Shown here: one piece after another, positions 50,389 through 58,836 of the stretch
Layout: each line of letters begins with the position of its first letter
Position numbering within the stretch: position 1 is the stretch's first letter
Source of the DNA: Rhizobiales bacterium Ga0077545
Lineage (GTDB): Bacteria > Pseudomonadota > Alphaproteobacteria > Rhizobiales > Methylopilaceae
Direction: 5' to 3'
Assembly: GCA_001464335.1 (NCBI GenBank)
Contig: LNEV01000018.1
Coordinates: 62,001 to 126,000, forward strand
DNA: 64,000 bases
Made by a program: the position numbers and the translations under genes
Notes under the pieces: generated by a model
The model's input: the letters and a program-made list of their open reading frames with translations, nothing else
What the model was told of the DNA's origin: nothing
Databases searched by the model: none

Positions 50389-51464
50389 AACGCTGGTTCC
50401 GCGCGCGGAACCAGAACGATGAAACGTCCGTCGTTGCGGATTCGCCCGGCAATCTGGCCGGCTTCATGGCCCGTTCCGATGAAGATGTCGGCCCGTGCGG
50501 TGCCCCGGATCGCGGCGCCCGTGTCCTGCGCGATCATCAGGCGGCGCACGGGTTTCACCATGCCGTTAACATCGGGCAGCGGCACATCCATGAAGACGGG
50601 TAGGCCGTAAGGCCAAATCCCGTCGTCGACCGCAAGGCTGCGCCCGCCGGTCACCGGCACGCCCTGGCCCCCGATGGGACCTTCATGGTCCGCACGCCCC
50701 TCGTCGAGGCGGAAGAAGATGTAGCTGCGGTTGGCGCGCATGAGATCGGGCGCCTGTTTCGGATGGGCGGCAAGCCAGGCCCGGATGGACTGCATGCTCG
50801 CCTGCTCGCGCGTCATCACTCCGCGCTCCACAAGCACCCGCCCGAGCGGCGTGAACGGATAGCCGTTTCGTCCCGCAAAATTCACCCGGATCGCCTTGCC
50901 GTCCGGAAGACGCACGCGCGAGGATCCCTGAATGTGAACGAAGAACGCATCGATGGGGTCGAGCCAGACGAGTTCGAGCCCCTGTCCGGCGAAGGCTCCG
51001 GCCTCGATAGCGCCGCGATCGGGAAACGGGTCGGGGATCGGTCCCTTGGGAAATGCCAGCAGCGGCGCCCGGAATCGGCGCGTCGGCGTCAGCGAGCCCT
51101 GCATCTCCGGCTCGTAATAGCCGGTGTAGCGGCCATGCGTATCGACCAGTGCGGGAGCGAACCAGCGTTCAAAGAATGCGCGGGCGGTTCTCCGGTCGAC
51201 GTTCGGGGGGAGCGCCAGCGCCGCCGCACAGGCTTTGTCGAGGCGTGCCTCCGGCGGAAGTTTCGGCGTGCGGGGCGGGGGCTTGCTGTTCAAGGCCGCG
51301 CAACTTGTCCGGAACGGAATCAGCGCTTCCGCGTGATTGTCGTCCGCCCATCCCGGCACCGCCGCGAAGAGAATTGGCTGCAAGGCTGCTGCGGGCGCAA
51401 CGCAGGCGCTCGCGGCCCACAGCCCAACGAGACAGGACAGGCGGAAAGATCGGGCAGGCGTCAC
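50385..51464 (-). CDS. mltA: Membrane-bound lytic murein transglycosylase A
   Basis: Peptidoglycan-cleaving enzyme, 359 residues. Signal peptide about 1-27 (no lipobox Cys of the classic kind could be confirmed). MltA domain FFERWFAPALVDTHGRYTG and YYEPEMQGS, then a 3D domain at the C-terminus with the three-Asp pattern ending in IAQDTGAAIRGTARADIF. GTG start overlapping the timA stop; stop overlapping smr. Confidence 0.95.
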   Translation of the reverse strand: MTPARSFRLSCLVGLWAASACVAPAAALQPILFAAVPGWADDNHAEALIPFRTSCAALNSKPPPRTPKLPPEARLDKACAAALALPPNVDRRTARAFFERWFAPALVDTHGRYTGYYEPEMQGSLTPTRRFRAPLLAFPKGPIPDPFPDRGAIEAGAFAGQGLELVWLDPIDAFFVHIQGSSRVRLPDGKAIRVNFAGRNGYPFTPLGRVLVERGVMTREQASMQSIRAWLAAHPKQAPDLMRANRSYIFFRLDEGRADHEGPIGGQGVPVTGGRSLAVDDGIWPYGLPVFMDVPLPDVNGMVKPVRRLMIAQDTGAAIRGTARADIFIGTGHEAGQIAGRIRNDGRFIVLVPRAEPAL

Positions 51465-52168
51465 GCCGATTCGGTGCGAACAAGCTTCCAGTTCGGATCG
51501 CGCGAGCCGACATCGCGAGCAAAAGCCCAGACATCGACAACCTCGACGACCTTTTCCGGATCGCCATCGAGCACCGCTCCAGCCTTGTCGCGCGTTACGG
51601 TCACGAGCTGCGAGGAGAACTTGATCTCGACCTCCGCAACGCCACCGTTGAGCTCGGCGCCGCAGATCTTGGCCTTGTCGATGGACACGAAGGTCGTCTC
51701 GACGGTCTCGCCCTTGCGTTCGCGGTCGGCGATCGTCGATGCGAAGCTCTCGTAGACGTCTTTCGACAAAAGGGTTTTCAGCGTCTTGGTGTCGCCCGAC
51801 GCGAATGCCGTCACGATCATCTCGTAGGCGCTCCGGGCTCCCTCGACGAAGGCGTGGGCGTCGAAGCTCGGATCGACCGCAGCGATCTCCGTAAGGCCGG
51901 TTTCGGCGCCGCTGTTCGGATCATAGGACCCCTTGAAGCGCTCCGCCGGAGGCGGCGGCGGGTCGAGAGGCGAATCGGTGCGCGGCGGCAGGGTCACCAC
52001 ATTGTCGTTGGGGCCGGGCTGCGGCGCTTCGCGGCGCGCATACGGATCGTAGGGCGGTCGTTCACTGCCGGTGCGCGTGCCGAGCACGCTGCGCAGGCGC
52101 AGGAAAATGAAGACCGCCAGAACAAGAAAAATGACGGTGTAGATGTCGAACACGTCGCTCATTGCCAC
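51461..52168 (-). CDS. Tim44-domain protein, TimA-like
   Basis: 235 residues. One N-terminal membrane segment (IYTVIFLVLAVFIFLRLRSV), a Pro-rich linker, then a Tim44-like domain (DAHAFVEGARSAYEMIVTAF through VVDVWAFARDVGSRDPNWKL). Related TimA proteins of alphaproteobacteria resemble the mitochondrial import component Tim44; the bacterial role is unclear. It is divergent from secB, a protein-export chaperone, which fits a membrane-protein role. Start is ATG 52168 or 52162. Confidence 0.9.
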   Translation of the reverse strand: MAMSDVFDIYTVIFLVLAVFIFLRLRSVLGTRTGSERPPYDPYARREAPQPGPNDNVVTLPPRTDSPLDPPPPPAERFKGSYDPNSGAETGLTEIAAVDPSFDAHAFVEGARSAYEMIVTAFASGDTKTLKTLLSKDVYESFASTIADRERKGETVETTFVSIDKAKICGAELNGGVAEVEIKFSSQLVTVTRDKAGAVLDGDPEKVVEVVDVWAFARDVGSRDPNWKLVRTESA

Positions 52169-52192
52169 CCTGGTGGAACGCCGCCTTGCGGC

Positions 52193-52238
52193 TTGGATTG
52201 GTTCATATATGGGCTATTGGCTGGTTTGCGCCAGCCAT
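52193..52238 (+). promoter_or_regulatory. Possible secB promoter and leader hairpin
   Basis: CTTGGA (52193-52198) and CTATTG (52215-52220) are 16 bases apart and resemble -35/-10 boxes. A perfect stem TGGCTGG (52219-52225), loop TTTGCG, CCAGCCA (52232-52238) follows about where transcription would start. Tentative. Confidence 0.4.
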
Positions 52239-52327
52239 TTAGATCACACACACGCATGCTTGCAGGCAAAGCGAAGGGCGTGTTAGCCACCCCCGCCGAA
52301 GCCTTTGGCATTCTTGGGGAGCGTAGC

Positions 52328-52801
52328 ATGGCACAGGGAACGAACAATGGCGGGGAAGAACCCGTGCAACCGGCTCTGGGTGTCCTTGCTCAGTATATAA
52401 AAGACCTCTCCTTCGAGAACCCCGGCGCGCCTCTCACTTTGGCGCAGGGCAGTCAGGCGCCCAACATCCAAATTCAAGTTAACGTGAACGCGCGCGGCCT
52501 CAACGAAAACGACGTCGAGGTCGAACTGAAAATCGAGGGTCAGGCCGGGCAGGGCACGGAAACGGTGTTCCGTTTCGACATCGTCTATGCCGGCGTTTTC
52601 CGCATTCAGGGCGTTCCGCAGGACCAGCGCGCGCCCTTCATACTGATCGAGTGCCCGCGCCTGCTCTTCCCGTTCGCACGGCAGATCGTTGCGGACGCGG
52701 TGCGCGGCGGCGGCTTCCCGCCGCTTCTGATCGATCCCATCGATTTTGCGACATTGTATCGTCAGCGGCTTGCCGCAGAGACGCCGGTCGCCAGCGCCTA
52801 A
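52328..52801 (+). CDS. secB: Protein-export chaperone SecB
   Basis: 157 residues. Keeps precursors unfolded and hands them to SecA. VLAQYIKDLSFENPGAP is the conserved N-terminal block and LRGVPQD-like region (RIQGVPQDQRAPFILIECPR) the second; VADAVRGGGFPPLLIDPIDF is the third. The ATG at 52328 is the natural start; a very long overlapping frame upstream is antisense noise. Its TAA and the opposing dnaQ TAG share bases 52799-52800, so the two ends overlap by four bases. Confidence 0.96.
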   Translation: MAQGTNNGGEEPVQPALGVLAQYIKDLSFENPGAPLTLAQGSQAPNIQIQVNVNARGLNENDVEVELKIEGQAGQGTETVFRFDIVYAGVFRIQGVPQDQRAPFILIECPRLLFPFARQIVADAVRGGGFPPLLIDPIDFATLYRQRLAAETPVASA

Positions 52802-53508
52802 TTTCGGGCGGGCGGGCCATCGTAGGCACGCCACAACGCCTTATCCCCGAGCGCTTCGACAAAGCCGGCATGGGCGACAAGGTCCGCTTCCGTCAGGCGC
52901 GGTGCGAGCGGTGAGGGCCGGACCGACACCGCTATCTCCTCAACGTCGATCTCGATGCGTCGCGTGTCGGCAGGCGCCAGAACCAGACTGGCCTGGCGGC
53001 CTCCCATCAGCTCGGCATAGACCTCGGCCAGAAGCTCGGCATCGAGAAGCGCGCCATGCTTGGTGCGGCGTGAATTGTCGATTCCGTAACGTGCGCACAA
53101 ATCGTCGAGGCGGTTCGACGCAAAGCCATGCCGCCTCCGCGCAAGCGACAGCGTATCGACGATACGATCGCGCAGGAGCGCGGGTTTGCCGCAACGTTCA
53201 AGTTCGGCGTTGAGAAAGCCGAAGTCGAACATGGCATTGTGGGCCACGAGCCTGGAATCTTCTCCGACAAACGCCAGAAAATCATCGACGATGTCGCGAA
53301 AGCATTTGTGCCCGGACAGGAATTCCGCAGACAGCCCGTGAATGCGAAAAGCCTCATCGGGCATATCGCGCTCGGGATTGATGTAGACGTGGAAAGTCTG
53401 GCCCGTCGGAATCGAGTTGAGCACCTCGACGCAGCCGATCTCGACCACCCGATCGCCCTTCAGCGCATCGAGGCCTGTCGTTTCCGTATCGAAGATGATT
53501 TCGCGCAT
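52798..53508 (-). CDS. dnaQ: DNA polymerase III epsilon subunit (3'-5' proofreading exonuclease)
   Basis: 236 residues. ExoI DTETTGLD, ExoII HNAMFDFGFLN and ExoIII HGALLDAELLAEVY hold the four metal-binding acids and the catalytic His (DEDDh type). MREIIFDTETTG at 53508 is the usual start. Proofreads for the replicase, within 3 kb of the proposed origin. Convergent with secB and 28 bases after coaE. Confidence 0.97.
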   Translation of the reverse strand: MREIIFDTETTGLDALKGDRVVEIGCVEVLNSIPTGQTFHVYINPERDMPDEAFRIHGLSAEFLSGHKCFRDIVDDFLAFVGEDSRLVAHNAMFDFGFLNAELERCGKPALLRDRIVDTLSLARRRHGFASNRLDDLCARYGIDNSRRTKHGALLDAELLAEVYAELMGGRQASLVLAPADTRRIEIDVEEIAVSVRPSPLAPRLTEADLVAHAGFVEALGDKALWRAYDGPPARN

Positions 53509-53536
53509 CTGGGTGTCCCGCCTCTTGCGGAATCTA

Positions 53537-54130
53537 TCACACGGCCGGACTGGCCGTGAACCGCTCGACGATTCCACGCACAGCCTTGCGCGTGTCGTCT
53601 TTGTCGCCCGATGTGTCGATCACGATGTCCGCCCGCGCTCTTTTCTCCGCATCCGGCATCTGCCGTTTGAGGATCGCGCTCAGCTTTTCGTCGGACATCC
53701 CCGGGCGCTCGAGAACGCGCGCGCGCTGTATGTCTTCCGGCGCGGACACGACCGCAACGAGATCGCTGCGTCCGTCCTGCCAGTTCTCGAAGAGCAGCGG
53801 AATATCGAGCACCGCGAGCTGCGCGCCGGACAGAAGCGCTGCGTCCACGAAAGCGCGCTCCATGCGATGGACGAGCGGATGCACGATGGATTCGAGCTGT
53901 GCCAACGCGGATGGAGTGTTCAGCACGGCCTTCGACAAAAGCGTGCGGTCGACTTCGTTCTCCCGCGTCGTGCCTGGAAAGGCCGCCTCGATCAGCGGGA
54001 CTGCCTCGCCGCGATAGAGTTCGTGGACGGCCTTGTCGGCCTCGAACACCGGAACACCCTCGTCGGCAAACATCCGCGCAACCGTCGACTTGCCCATTCC
54101 GATCGATCCGGTCAGGCCGAGCACGATCAT
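53537..54130 (-). CDS. coaE: Dephospho-CoA kinase
   Basis: Last step of CoA synthesis. 197 residues. P-loop LGLTGSIGMGKSTVARMF, then VFEADKAVHELY and LDIPLLFENWQDGRSDLVAV, all family motifs. ATG overlaps the aroE stop (ATGA). Confidence 0.97.
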   Translation of the reverse strand: MIVLGLTGSIGMGKSTVARMFADEGVPVFEADKAVHELYRGEAVPLIEAAFPGTTRENEVDRTLLSKAVLNTPSALAQLESIVHPLVHRMERAFVDAALLSGAQLAVLDIPLLFENWQDGRSDLVAVVSAPEDIQRARVLERPGMSDEKLSAILKRQMPDAEKRARADIVIDTSGDKDDTRKAVRGIVERFTASPAV

Positions 54131-54957
54131 GCGCCGCTCTTTATATCGGCTTCGATCAAAGCACGAAGTTCAGGCGTGACCTCGGGCGTCACGCCGAACC
54201 ATCTGGCAAATGCAGGCACTGCCTGGTGTAACAACATGCCAAGGCCATCGACCGTGCGATTGCCACGGCGTTCGGCATCTTCCAGCAGTTTGGTCTTCAG
54301 CGGCACATAAACGAGATCGTTGACGACAGCGGCCGGGTTCAACCCGTCGAGCGTGATGTCGAGCCCCGGTTTTCCGATCATGCCGAGACTGGTCGCGTTA
54401 ACGACGAGCGTGGCGTCGCCAAACAGCTCCGGCAGCTCCGCATAAGTGTGCGCCGACGCATTTGCGCCGAATGTGCGAGCGAGCTCCTCGGCACGATCGA
54501 GGCTGCGGTTGACGATGGCAATTTTCGCCGCCCTTCTTTGCGTGAGCCCGTAGACGACAGCGCGTGCCGCACCGCCCGCTCCAAGAACAATGGCATTCAG
54601 CGGCGCGGCATCCCAGCCCGGCGCGAGCTGATCGAGATTTGCAAGAAAGCCGGTGATGTCCGTGTTCGTCCCGAAGCGCCTTCCGTCCTCGTGCCAGATC
54701 GTATTGACGGCACCGATCGCCCGCGCGGTGTCATCGACGCCATCGAGCCACTCCATCACCTCTTCCTTGTGCGGAACGGTGACGTTGCAGCCGGCAAAAT
54801 CCGGCCCGATGCGTGAAACGAAAGCCTGAAGTCCATCGGGGGCTACTTCCAGCTTGTCATAGGAGCCGGACAGTCCGTGGCGCTTGATCCAGTAGCCGTG
54901 GATGAGCGGCGAACGCGATTGCCGGATGGGCCATCCGATAACGCAGGCACGGATCAT
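54127..54957 (-). CDS. aroE: Shikimate dehydrogenase
   Basis: NADP-dependent step of the aromatic pathway. 276 residues. WPIRQSRSPLIHGYWIKRHG binds shikimate, GCNVTVPHKEEVMEWLD holds the catalytic Lys, and VLGAGGAARAVVYGL is the nucleotide fold. ATG overlaps the maf stop; stop overlaps coaE. Confidence 0.97.
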   Translation of the reverse strand: MIRACVIGWPIRQSRSPLIHGYWIKRHGLSGSYDKLEVAPDGLQAFVSRIGPDFAGCNVTVPHKEEVMEWLDGVDDTARAIGAVNTIWHEDGRRFGTNTDITGFLANLDQLAPGWDAAPLNAIVLGAGGAARAVVYGLTQRRAAKIAIVNRSLDRAEELARTFGANASAHTYAELPELFGDATLVVNATSLGMIGKPGLDITLDGLNPAAVVNDLVYVPLKTKLLEDAERRGNRTVDGLGMLLHQAVPAFARWFGVTPEVTPELRALIEADIKSGA

Positions 54958-55583
54958 GCGATCACCATTCCCTGTCGTCGCAGGATGTCGAGCAGGGGAA
55001 CAAGCGGAAGTCCGAGCACGGTGAAATGATCGCCCTCGACCCGCTCGAAAAGATGCACGCCCGCGCCCTCGAGTTGATAGGCGCCGACACTCTGGGTCAC
55101 CGCATTGCCCGCTTGTGCGAGATAGCGGTCGAGAAACTCTTCCGAGAACGCCCGCATCAGTAGTCGCGCGGTGGACAGGCAGGTCGTCACCACCTCTCCA
55201 TCGCGAACGAGCGCCGCCGCGGAATGCAGCACATGTTCCCGTTCGCGCAGACCCAGAAGTTGCCGGCGTGCGGCCGCGAGCCCTGAGGGTTTGTGAAGAC
55301 GCTCGGATCCGACGGCCAGCGTCTGATCCGCACCAAGCACGAAGCGTTGCGGATGCACCAGGCTTACGGCCTTCGCTTTCGCGACGGCGAGTTCCTTTGC
55401 GATCACGTCGGCCGCGGCCCCGGAGGATGAAACGACATCCTCGATCGCACGTTCATCAACGTCGGCCGGCACAACCTCGATGGGAATGCCGGCAGCGCGC
55501 AGCATCGACGCTCGCGAGGAACTGCCGGAAGCAAGGATAAGCGGCCAGGGCTCGATCCAGAGCGGATGGGCGAGATCGGTCAT
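54954..55583 (-). CDS. maf: Maf/HAM1-like nucleoside triphosphate pyrophosphatase
   Basis: Hydrolyses non-canonical or specific NTPs (dTTP/UTP type in relatives). 209 residues. LILASGSSSRASMLRAAGIP is the S-x-S-x-R signature, and FVLGADQTLAVGSERLHKP the second block with the catalytic Asp. First gene left of the proposed origin and transcribed away from it, heading maf-aroE-coaE-dnaQ. Confidence 0.96.
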   Translation of the reverse strand: MTDLAHPLWIEPWPLILASGSSSRASMLRAAGIPIEVVPADVDERAIEDVVSSSGAAADVIAKELAVAKAKAVSLVHPQRFVLGADQTLAVGSERLHKPSGLAAARRQLLGLREREHVLHSAAALVRDGEVVTTCLSTARLLMRAFSEEFLDRYLAQAGNAVTQSVGAYQLEGAGVHLFERVEGDHFTVLGLPLVPLLDILRRQGMVIA

Positions 55584-55865
55584 GTGAGTATGTGTGTATA
55601 TCTGTGACTAACGCGGATGGTTTGGACGAGCCGGGCGCAGTCTGGGGGTATGTGCCAATTCGATCAACAGGCGTCCCGTCCGGGATAGATTGAATCTCGC
55701 CATGTGGAGAAGTCGAACAAGACGCTCTTTGCGTCTCGGAGAAAGCGCTGCGCGTTTCACCGTCGGGAATGTGGGCTTCTTGTGAATGCGGAACATCCCC
55801 GCTAATCAGCCCCCATACTAAAACAGAACTAAAGATCTAAACTGGTTTATAAAGGGTTAACGGTC
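55584..55865. other. Probable chromosomal replication origin (oriC) region
   Basis: 282-base gap between divergent maf and hemE. Evidence: the direction of most genes switches here; in several rhizobia the origin lies between hemE and maf or the gene beside it; parS sites lie 4-6 kb away; TGTGGAGAA (55703-55711) matches the DnaA box TGTGGATAA at eight of nine, and TGTGACTAA (55603-55611) at seven; and 55803-55860 is strongly AT-rich with three CTAAA repeats (55818, 55829, 55837) and TTTATAAAGGGTTAA. The pyruvate-dikinase regulator gene often found here is absent. A 62-codon frame (55608-55796, minus) is probably chance. Confidence 0.65.
55703..55711. promoter_or_regulatory. Near-consensus DnaA box
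   Basis: TGTGGAGAA, one mismatch from TGTGGATAA. It is the best of several weak matches in the maf-hemE gap. Confidence 0.4.
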
Positions 55866-56906
55866 CTGAGCTTCGATCGACCAAAGCTTCTTCTCGATGT
55901 CCTGAAGGGCAATCGGGCCGACAGACCACCGCTCTGGCTCATGCGGCAGGCCGGGCGTTATCTGCCCGAATATCGTGACCTCAGAGCCAAGGCCGGCTCC
56001 TTTCTCGATCTTTGCTACAACCCGGATTTTGCGACCGAGGTCACGCTTCAGCCGATCCGCCGGTTCGGATTCGATGCTGCCATTCTGTTCTCGGACATTC
56101 TGATCATTCCCCACGCGCTCGGGCTTCACCTGGATTTTCTTCAGGGCGAAGGGCCGAAGCTCGAAACGGTGACGTCGGTTCAGGACCTGTCGAAGCTCTC
56201 GCCGGAGCTCGATCCCGCCAAGGTCGGGAAAGTTTATGAGGCGGTGCGCCAGGTCCGTGCTGCGCTCCCCGCGCAAACGACGCTCATCGGATTTGTCGGC
56301 GGGCCGTGGACGGTTGCAACCTACATGGTCGCAGGGCGCGGATCCTCCGATCATGCCGAGGCGCGGCTGTGGGCGCTGCGGGATCCGAACGGGTTCGCCC
56401 GCCTCATCGATCGTCTCGTCGAGGCCTCGATCCAGCATTTGTTCGGGCAGATCGCGGCCGGTGCGGAAGCTGTCCAGATTTTCGACAGCTGGGCGGGAGA
56501 ATTGCCGGAGAGCGAGTTCGAGCGCTGGAGCCTGAAGCCGATCGCCGAGATCGTGGCAGGGCTGAAAGCGCGCCATCCGGATCTTCCGGTCATTGTCTTT
56601 CCGCGTGCCTCCGGATCGAAGCTGGTGCTTGTCGCGCGCCATCTTCCCGGCTGTGCTGTGGGGCTCGACACCAGCGAGAGCCTGGGAGCTGTCCGCGATC
56701 TGCTGCCCTCCGGAACGACCGTGCAGGGAAATCTCGATCCGATTGCGCTCGTCGCCGGCGGAGAACGCCTCGATTCCGAGATCGACCGGATCCGGTCAGG
56801 CTTTGCCGACCGGCCGCATATTTTCAATCTGGGGCATGGCATCCGGCAGGAAACGCCCATTGCCCATGTCGAACGCCTCGTGACGCGGCTTCGGGAATCG
56901 TTCTAA
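55866..56906 (+). CDS. hemE: Uroporphyrinogen decarboxylase, apparent CTG start
   Basis: Decarboxylates uroporphyrinogen III to coproporphyrinogen III in haem synthesis. RPPLWLMRQAGRYLPEYRDL, DAAILFSDILIIPHALGL and GFVGGPWTVATYMVAGRGS are family motifs. The first ATG (55941) lies inside the first motif and would remove the conserved LLLDVLKGNRADRPPLWL segment. No ATG, GTG or TTG lies upstream in frame, but CTG at 55866 with AAAGGG nine bases before it gives 346 residues, the normal length. The gene begins at the right edge of the proposed origin, as Caulobacter hemE does. Confidence 0.92.
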   Translation: MSFDRPKLLLDVLKGNRADRPPLWLMRQAGRYLPEYRDLRAKAGSFLDLCYNPDFATEVTLQPIRRFGFDAAILFSDILIIPHALGLHLDFLQGEGPKLETVTSVQDLSKLSPELDPAKVGKVYEAVRQVRAALPAQTTLIGFVGGPWTVATYMVAGRGSSDHAEARLWALRDPNGFARLIDRLVEASIQHLFGQIAAGAEAVQIFDSWAGELPESEFERWSLKPIAEIVAGLKARHPDLPVIVFPRASGSKLVLVARHLPGCAVGLDTSESLGAVRDLLPSGTTVQGNLDPIALVAGGERLDSEIDRIRSGFADRPHIFNLGHGIRQETPIAHVERLVTRLRESF

Positions 56907-56915
56907 ACTGTGGCG

Positions 56916-57341
56916 ATGCTTTATCTTTGGCTGAAGGCCTTCCACATCATCGCCGTCGTCGCTTGGATGGCGGCCCTGTTCTATCTGCCGCGCCTCTTCG
57001 TTTACCACGCGGAGGCGGCGGCGGGTTCGGAGAAGTCCGAGACCTTCAAGGTGATGGAACGGCGCCTGCTGAAGGCCATCGCCAATCCGGCGGCCCTCGC
57101 GGTCTGGATCCTCGGCCTTTGGCTCGCCTATGAGGCAAGCGCCTGGTCGCAGCCATGGCTGCACGCGAAACTTCTCTTCGTTGTGCTGATGACCGGCTTC
57201 CACCATTTTTGCTCGGCCTCGGTGAAAAGATTTGCGGCGGATAAGAACACCCGATCGGCCAAATTCTTCCGCATCGCGAATGAGGTTCCGACGGTCCTTC
57301 TCATCGCAATCGTGATCCTGGTCGTGGTGAAACCGTTCTGA
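56916..57341 (+). CDS. hemJ: Protoporphyrinogen oxidase HemJ
   Basis: 141-residue membrane protein (UPF0093) with four hydrophobic segments. Conserved His10-type residue in WLKAFHIIAVVAWMAALFYLP-like stretch (LKAFHIIAVVAWMAALFYL) and RLFVYHAEA, and Lys in LLKAIANPAA. It oxidises protoporphyrinogen IX in bacteria that lack HemG/HemY. ATG 56916 gives the standard MLYLW start; GTG 56910 is also possible. Follows hemE by nine bases, so the two late haem steps are co-expressed. Confidence 0.93.
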   Translation: MLYLWLKAFHIIAVVAWMAALFYLPRLFVYHAEAAAGSEKSETFKVMERRLLKAIANPAALAVWILGLWLAYEASAWSQPWLHAKLLFVVLMTGFHHFCSASVKRFAADKNTRSAKFFRIANEVPTVLLIAIVILVVVKPF

Positions 57342-57353
57342 TCCGCCGAAAAA

Positions 57354-57367
57354 GCCTCTTGCGAGGC
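57354..57367 (+). terminator. Small hairpin between hemJ and rho
   Basis: GCCTC (57354-57358), loop TTGC, GAGGC (57363-57367), with an A run before it. Too short to be a firm terminator. The 202-base hemJ-rho gap probably also carries the rho leader, which autoregulates in other bacteria. Confidence 0.3.
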
Positions 57368-57543
57368 GGTCGGCGAATCCGTAAAGCTATTGTCCTCTCC
57401 CCGCAGATGCGCGTCCGGCTTTTGTTTGGAACACCGCGGCGCCAAAGCGAATTGGCTGAAGACCAGCCTGCCGCTACGCAGCCTGCGATTTATCTCCCCA
57501 TCTCTTTCGCCCAAGGGCGAAACCCATCCGTGAAGGCTCCCCA

Positions 57544-58806
57544 ATGGAGATCAGGCTCCAGGACCTGAAAAATAAGACGGCGCAGGAACTCCTCGCGCTC
57601 GCCGAAGAATTCGAAGTCGAAAACGCATCGACGCTGCGCAAGCAGGAACTGCTTTTCGCCATTCTCAAACAGCACGCCGCCCGCGATGTCGAAATCATCG
57701 GCGCTGGTGTCGTCGAAGTCCTCCAGGACGGTTTCGGCTTTCTGCGATCGCCCGATGCGAACTACCTGCCGGGGCCGGACGACATCTATGTCTCGCCCTC
57801 GCAGATCCGCCGTTTCTCGCTGCGCACCGGCGACACGGTCGAGGGTCACATCCGCAGCCCGAAGGACGGCGAACGCTATTTCGCTCTGCTGAAGGTCAAT
57901 ACGCTCAATTTCGAAGATCCGGACGCGGCGCGTCACAAGGTCCACTTCGACAATCTCACGCCGCTCTATCCCGATGAGCGTCTGCGGATGGAGATCGAGG
58001 ATCCCACCCTCAAGGACAATTCGGGCCGCATCATCGACATCGTCGCACCGATCGGCAAAGGCCAGCGCGGCCTCATCGTTGCGCCGCCGCGCACGGGTAA
58101 AACGGTTCTGCTGCAGAACATCGCCCGCTCGATCACCGCCAATCATCCGGAATGCTATCTGATCGTTCTTCTGATCGACGAGCGTCCGGAAGAAGTCACC
58201 GACATGCAGCGCACGGTGAAGGGCGAGGTCGTTTCCTCGACCTTCGACGAGCCGGCGGTGCGCCACGTCCAGGTTGCCGAAATGGTCATCGAGAAGGCCA
58301 AGCGCCTTGTCGAGCATGGACGCGACGTCGTCATCCTGCTCGATTCGATCACCCGCCTCGGCCGTGCCTACAACACGGTCGTTCCGTCATCCGGAAAGGT
58401 GCTTACCGGCGGTGTCGACGCGAACGCGCTGCAGCGTCCCAAGCGCTTCTTCGGTGCCGCGCGCAACATCGAGGAGGGCGGCTCGCTGACCATCATCGCA
58501 ACCGCCCTGATCGACACCGGCTCGCGTATGGACGAAGTCATTTTCGAAGAATTCAAGGGCACGGGCAATTCCGAGCTTATCCTCGACCGCAAGGTGTCCG
58601 ACAAGCGCATCTTCCCGGCGATGGACATCACCCGCTCCGGCACCCGCAAGGAAGAGCTGCTCACCGATCCGGTCACGCTCAAGAAAATGTATGTGCTTCG
58701 CCGCATCCTCAATCCGATGGGAACGGTCGATGCCATCGAGTTTCTCATGGACAAGATGCGCCAGACCAAGAACAACGGCGACTTCTTCGATTCGATGAAC
58801 ACCTGA
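57544..58806 (+). CDS. rho: Transcription termination factor Rho
   Basis: 420 residues, normal length. N-terminal Rho-N and RNA-binding cold-shock-like domain ([20 protein letters not shown]), then the ATPase: Walker [13 protein letters not shown] near 181, [10 protein letters not shown], Walker [17 protein letters not shown] and the Q/R loops ([20 protein letters not shown]). Hexameric RNA translocase. The hemE-hemJ-rho order is common in the alphaproteobacteria. Confidence 0.98.
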   Translation: MEIRLQDLKNKTAQELLALAEEFEVENASTLRKQELLFAILKQHAARDVEIIGAGVVEVLQDGFGFLRSPDANYLPGPDDIYVSPSQIRRFSLRTGDTVEGHIRSPKDGERYFALLKVNTLNFEDPDAARHKVHFDNLTPLYPDERLRMEIEDPTLKDNSGRIIDIVAPIGKGQRGLIVAPPRTGKTVLLQNIARSITANHPECYLIVLLIDERPEEVTDMQRTVKGEVVSSTFDEPAVRHVQVAEMVIEKAKRLVEHGRDVVILLDSITRLGRAYNTVVPSSGKVLTGGVDANALQRPKRFFGAARNIEEGGSLTIIATALIDTGSRMDEVIFEEFKGTGNSELILDRKVSDKRIFPAMDITRSGTRKEELLTDPVTLKKMYVLRRILNPMGTVDAIEFLMDKMRQTKNNGDFFDSMNT

Positions 58807-58836
58807 CGCGGCCGGTTTCGGCCACGTCCCTACACA

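Noticed and set aside
55608..55796. 62-codon minus-strand frame between maf and hemE
   Set aside because: Arg/Leu-rich with no ribosome site and no family; it occupies the probable origin. It could be real only if conserved in relatives.
55941..56906. hemE starting at the first ATG
   Set aside because: This start lies inside the MRQAGRYLPEYR motif and would remove conserved residues upstream that are present in frame.
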